Source of the DNA: Arenimonas donghaensis DSM 18148 = HO3-R19
Lineage (GTDB): Bacteria > Pseudomonadota > Gammaproteobacteria > Xanthomonadales > Xanthomonadaceae
Assembly (NCBI RefSeq): GCF_000743535.1
Contig: NZ_AVCJ01000003.1
Coordinates: 45,813 to 109,812, forward strand
Direction: 5' to 3'
DNA: 64,000 nt
The translations under genes and the position numbers were made by a program. The notes beneath the pieces are model-generated. The model ran no database searches. It was not told the origin of the DNA and worked only from the letters and a program-made list of their open reading frames with translations. Positions 62,186 through 64,000 of this stretch are shown here, piece after piece; the stretch's first letter is position 1; each line of letters starts with the position of its first letter.

Positions 62186-62527
62186 TCAGCCGGGCGGCCA
62201 GGCCATGGCGCGGCCGGCGAGCAGGTGCAGGTGCAGGTGGTACACCGACTGGCCACCGTCGCGATTGCAGTTGATCACCACCCGGTAGCCGTCTTCGGCA
62301 AAACCTTCCGATTTCGCGTAGCGCGCGGCGGCCATGGCCAGCCGCCCGACCACCGCTTCGTCGCCGGGCGAGAGGTCGTTGAGCGTCGCCACCGGCTGCT
62401 TCGGGATGAACAGCACGTGCACCGGCGCCTGCGGATTGACGTCGCGGAAACCGAGCACGTGTTCGTCGTCGTGGACGATGTCGGCGGGGATCTCGCGGGC
62501 GATGATCTTGTCGAAAATCGTGCTCAT
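62186..62527 (-). CDS. HIT-family nucleotide-binding hydrolase (HinT-like)
   Basis: 113 residues. The histidine triad is in QSVYHLHLHLLAGRAMAW (H-L-H-L-H-L-L). TIFDKIIAREIPADIVHDDE and ARVLFIPKQ-like VHVLFIPKQPVATLNDL match HinT, a purine nucleoside phosphoramidase. Cytoplasmic. It sits 10 bp downstream of recR on the same strand and ends 12 bp from the Slp gene, converging. Confidence 0.93.
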   Translation of the reverse strand: MSTIFDKIIAREIPADIVHDDEHVLGFRDVNPQAPVHVLFIPKQPVATLNDLSPGDEAVVGRLAMAAARYAKSEGFAEDGYRVVINCNRDGGQSVYHLHLHLLAGRAMAWPPG

Positions 62528-62537
62528 CAGCGTCTCC

Positions 62538-63140
62538 TCAGCTGCTTATCTGCGTGCGCGAACCGAAGGCGTGCGCCAGCGTCCCGCGGTCCACGAACTC
62601 CAGTTCGCCGCCCAGCGGCACGCCGTGCGCCAGCCGGCTGGGACTGACCCCGGCCTGGTGCGCCAGCTGCGCCAGGTAGTGCGCGGTGGCCTCGCCTTCG
62701 ACGGTGGGGTTGGTGGCGATGATCAACTCACGCACCTCGCCCTGGGCCAGGCGCGTGGCCAGCTTGTCCAGGCCCAGCTCGCGCGGGCCGATCCCGTCCA
62801 GCGGCGACAGCCGCCCCTGCAGCACGAAATACAGGCCGCGATAGCCGGTGGCGGTTTCTATCGCCAGCCGGTCGGCCGGGGATTCAATGGCGCACAGCAG
62901 CCCGCGCTCGCGCGAGGCGCTGGCGCAGATCGCGCAGACCGGGGTTTCGCTGAAGTCGCGGCAGGTCTCGCAGTGCCCGACCTTTTCCACCGCTTCGGCC
63001 AGCGCCGCGGCCAGCCGCAGCCCGCCCTCGCGTTCGCGTTCGAGCAGGTGGTAGGCCATGCGCTGCGCCGACTTCTGGCCGACGCCGGGCAGGCAGCGCA
63101 GGGCCTCGATCAGCTGCGAGAGCAGCGGCGAGGCGCTCAC
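62538..63140 (-). CDS. recR: Recombination protein RecR
   Basis: 200-residue ring-forming partner of RecF/RecO in gap repair. The helix-hairpin-helix is [20 protein letters not shown], and the zinc finger is C-x2-C ([20 protein letters not shown]). The Toprim region has [12 protein letters not shown] and [21 protein letters not shown]. Same size as E. coli RecR (201). Order dnaX-ybaB-recR is conserved; 7 bp after ybaB. Confidence 0.97.
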   Translation of the reverse strand: MSASPLLSQLIEALRCLPGVGQKSAQRMAYHLLEREREGGLRLAAALAEAVEKVGHCETCRDFSETPVCAICASASRERGLLCAIESPADRLAIETATGYRGLYFVLQGRLSPLDGIGPRELGLDKLATRLAQGEVRELIIATNPTVEGEATAHYLAQLAHQAGVSPSRLAHGVPLGGELEFVDRGTLAHAFGSRTQISS

Positions 63141-63147
63141 GGGCGGC

Positions 63148-63474
63148 TCAGAACAGGCCCGGGATCTTCATGCCCGGCGGCACCGGCATGCCGGCGGTCG
63201 CCGCGGACATGCGCTTCTGGCTTTCCTCGTTGGCCTTGTTGACCGCGTCGTTGAAGGCGGCGGTGACCAGGTCCTCGAGCATCTCGGCATCGGCGAGCAC
63301 CGACGGGTCGATGCGCACCGAACGGCACTCCATCTTGCCGGTCAGGGTGATCTTCACCATGCCGCCGCCGGACTGGCCTTGCACCTCCAGGCCACCCAGT
63401 TCTTCCTGGGCTTTCTTGAGGTTGTCCTGCATGCGCTGTGCCTGCTGCATGAGTTGGGCGATGTTGCCTCGCAT
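63148..63474 (-). CDS. YbaB/EbfC nucleoid-associated protein
   Basis: 108-residue DNA-binding dimer. [20 protein letters not shown] opens the tweezer-like helix, and [20 protein letters not shown] with [19 protein letters not shown] is the core. Gly-rich [12 protein letters not shown] tail. Encoded 18 bp after dnaX and just before recR, as in most bacteria. Confidence 0.95.
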   Translation of the reverse strand: MRGNIAQLMQQAQRMQDNLKKAQEELGGLEVQGQSGGGMVKITLTGKMECRSVRIDPSVLADAEMLEDLVTAAFNDAVNKANEESQKRMSAATAGMPVPPGMKIPGLF

Positions 63475-63492
63475 CTGATGGTTTCCTTCGTG

Positions 63493-64000
63493 TCAGTGTT
63501 CGTCCAGGGGACGAACGGAATCGGGAACGAGCCGGGCACCCTGCTCGACCAGGCGGGCGACCACCGGATCGGCCAGGAAGTCGGCCTCGGCGCCGGCCTG
63601 GCGTTCACCGCGCTGGCGCTCGGTGCGGTCGTGCAGGGTTTCGGTGCCGGCCGCGGCGCGCGCGGATTCAAAACGAACCTGCGGCACGTGGCCCAGGGGT
63701 CCTTCCAGCGCCTGGGCCAGTTGGCGGACCAGGGATTCGCTGCGCAGGTGGTCGAAACTGTCGGGGAGCGACAGCGAAAGCACGCCGTCGGCGTACGCGC
63801 AGAACGCGCAGTGCGCCGCCAGTTCGCGCACCGGCCCGCGCAGGCCGGCGTCGGCGACCAGGTCCAGCCAGTCCTCGACGACGGCAAGCCGGGCGCCGCC
63901 GGCGGCGGCTGGTGCGACAGGGGGGGCACTGGTCGTGGCCGGCCGCGCCGACGTCGGTTCCGCTGCCGGCGCCGACACGGGCGCGGGTACCGCCGCGGAC
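63493..64000 (-). CDS. dnaX: DNA polymerase III tau/gamma subunit, C-terminal part (5' end outside window)
   Basis: The final ~169 codons of dnaX; the reading frame is open to the window edge. An Ala/Pro/Thr-rich linker (PAAEPTSARPATTSAPPVAP) precedes the tau C-terminal domain V (LAVVEDWLDLVADAGLRGPV; AHCAFCAYADGVLSLSLPDS), which contacts the polymerase alpha subunit and the helicase. Identification rests on this domain and the dnaX-ybaB-recR order. A tau-to-gamma frameshift site, if any, would be outside the window. Confidence 0.88.
   Translation of the reverse strand, partial: SAAVPAPVSAPAAEPTSARPATTSAPPVAPAAAGGARLAVVEDWLDLVADAGLRGPVRELAAHCAFCAYADGVLSLSLPDSFDHLRSESLVRQLAQALEGPLGHVPQVRFESARAAAGTETLHDRTERQRGERQAGAEADFLADPVVARLVEQGARLVPDSVRPLDEH

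Overview
This is 64 kb of GC-rich (roughly 70% by eye), densely coding chromosome from a gammaproteobacterium. It is most likely a member of the Lysobacterales/Xanthomonadales (Lysobacter/Luteimonas-like). The evidence is one continuous cluster yceD-rpmF-fabH-kinase-fabD-fabG-acpP-fabF-pabB-pabC-mltG-tmk-holB-pilZ, a fused RlmKL, a Xanthomonas-type pathogenicity-like small protein, a DUF6491-like lipoprotein and a structured intergenic repeat. No database search was possible, so this placement is inference. I see no phage, transposase, CRISPR array, rRNA or tRNA; most of the window is core chromosome.

Layout. 1-3.9 kb: end of ppk, then ppx, a GT4 glycosyltransferase and a PAP2 phosphatase. 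3.9-4.4 kb: a ~495 bp inverted-repeat element containing two oppositely oriented hairpin modules. 4.4-8.8 kb: acetyltransferase and DUF885 hydrolase (minus), then rlmJ and a MECR-type enoyl reductase (plus). 8.8-12.7 kb: minus-strand Yip1/adaptor/ATPase/permease export cluster. 13-17 kb: SulP permease, universal stress protein, secreted serine hydrolase. 17-23.4 kb: LysR regulator divergent from a MexEF-type RND operon whose first gene is a degenerate SDR. 23.4-28 kb: envelope genes (DUF481, membrane/TPR protein), AidB-like acyl-CoA dehydrogenase, VOC protein. 28-37.6 kb: GNAT-mfd, histidine phosphatase, two convergent pirins, GNAT, orphan polyamine-binding lipoprotein, phospholipid methyltransferase-like protein, lipoprotein. 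37.6-43.5 kb: rlmKL, hydrolase, ampD, tesB, DUF2007-like protein, membrane-fused ECF sigma factor. 43.5-54.7 kb: the fatty-acid/folate/cell-wall/replication/PilZ cluster. 54.7-62.2 kb: coiled-coil membrane protein and maf, a GT39 transferase, MoxR-DUF58-TgpA-Slp. 62.2-64 kb: HIT protein, recR, ybaB, end of dnaX.

How they fit together. The fab cluster couples initiation (FabH), malonyl loading (FabD), carrier (AcpP), reduction (FabG) and condensation (FabF) with p-aminobenzoate synthesis (PabB/PabC), peptidoglycan cleavage (MltG), dTMP supply (Tmk), clamp loading (HolB) and pilus regulation (PilZ), mostly through ATGA or TGATG stop/start overlaps. At its 5' end is a near-consensus sigma-70 promoter placed so close to yceD that its transcript should be almost leaderless. 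The LysR/RND locus looks like a self-contained inducible efflux unit with twin palindromes between the divergent genes.

No clearly new multi-gene system is visible. The observations most worth pursuing are the covarying inverted-repeat element at 3.9-4.4 kb, the kinase-like protein inside the fatty-acid operon, the sigma factor fused to a membrane domain, and the leader ORF plus pseudo-SDR heading the RND operon.
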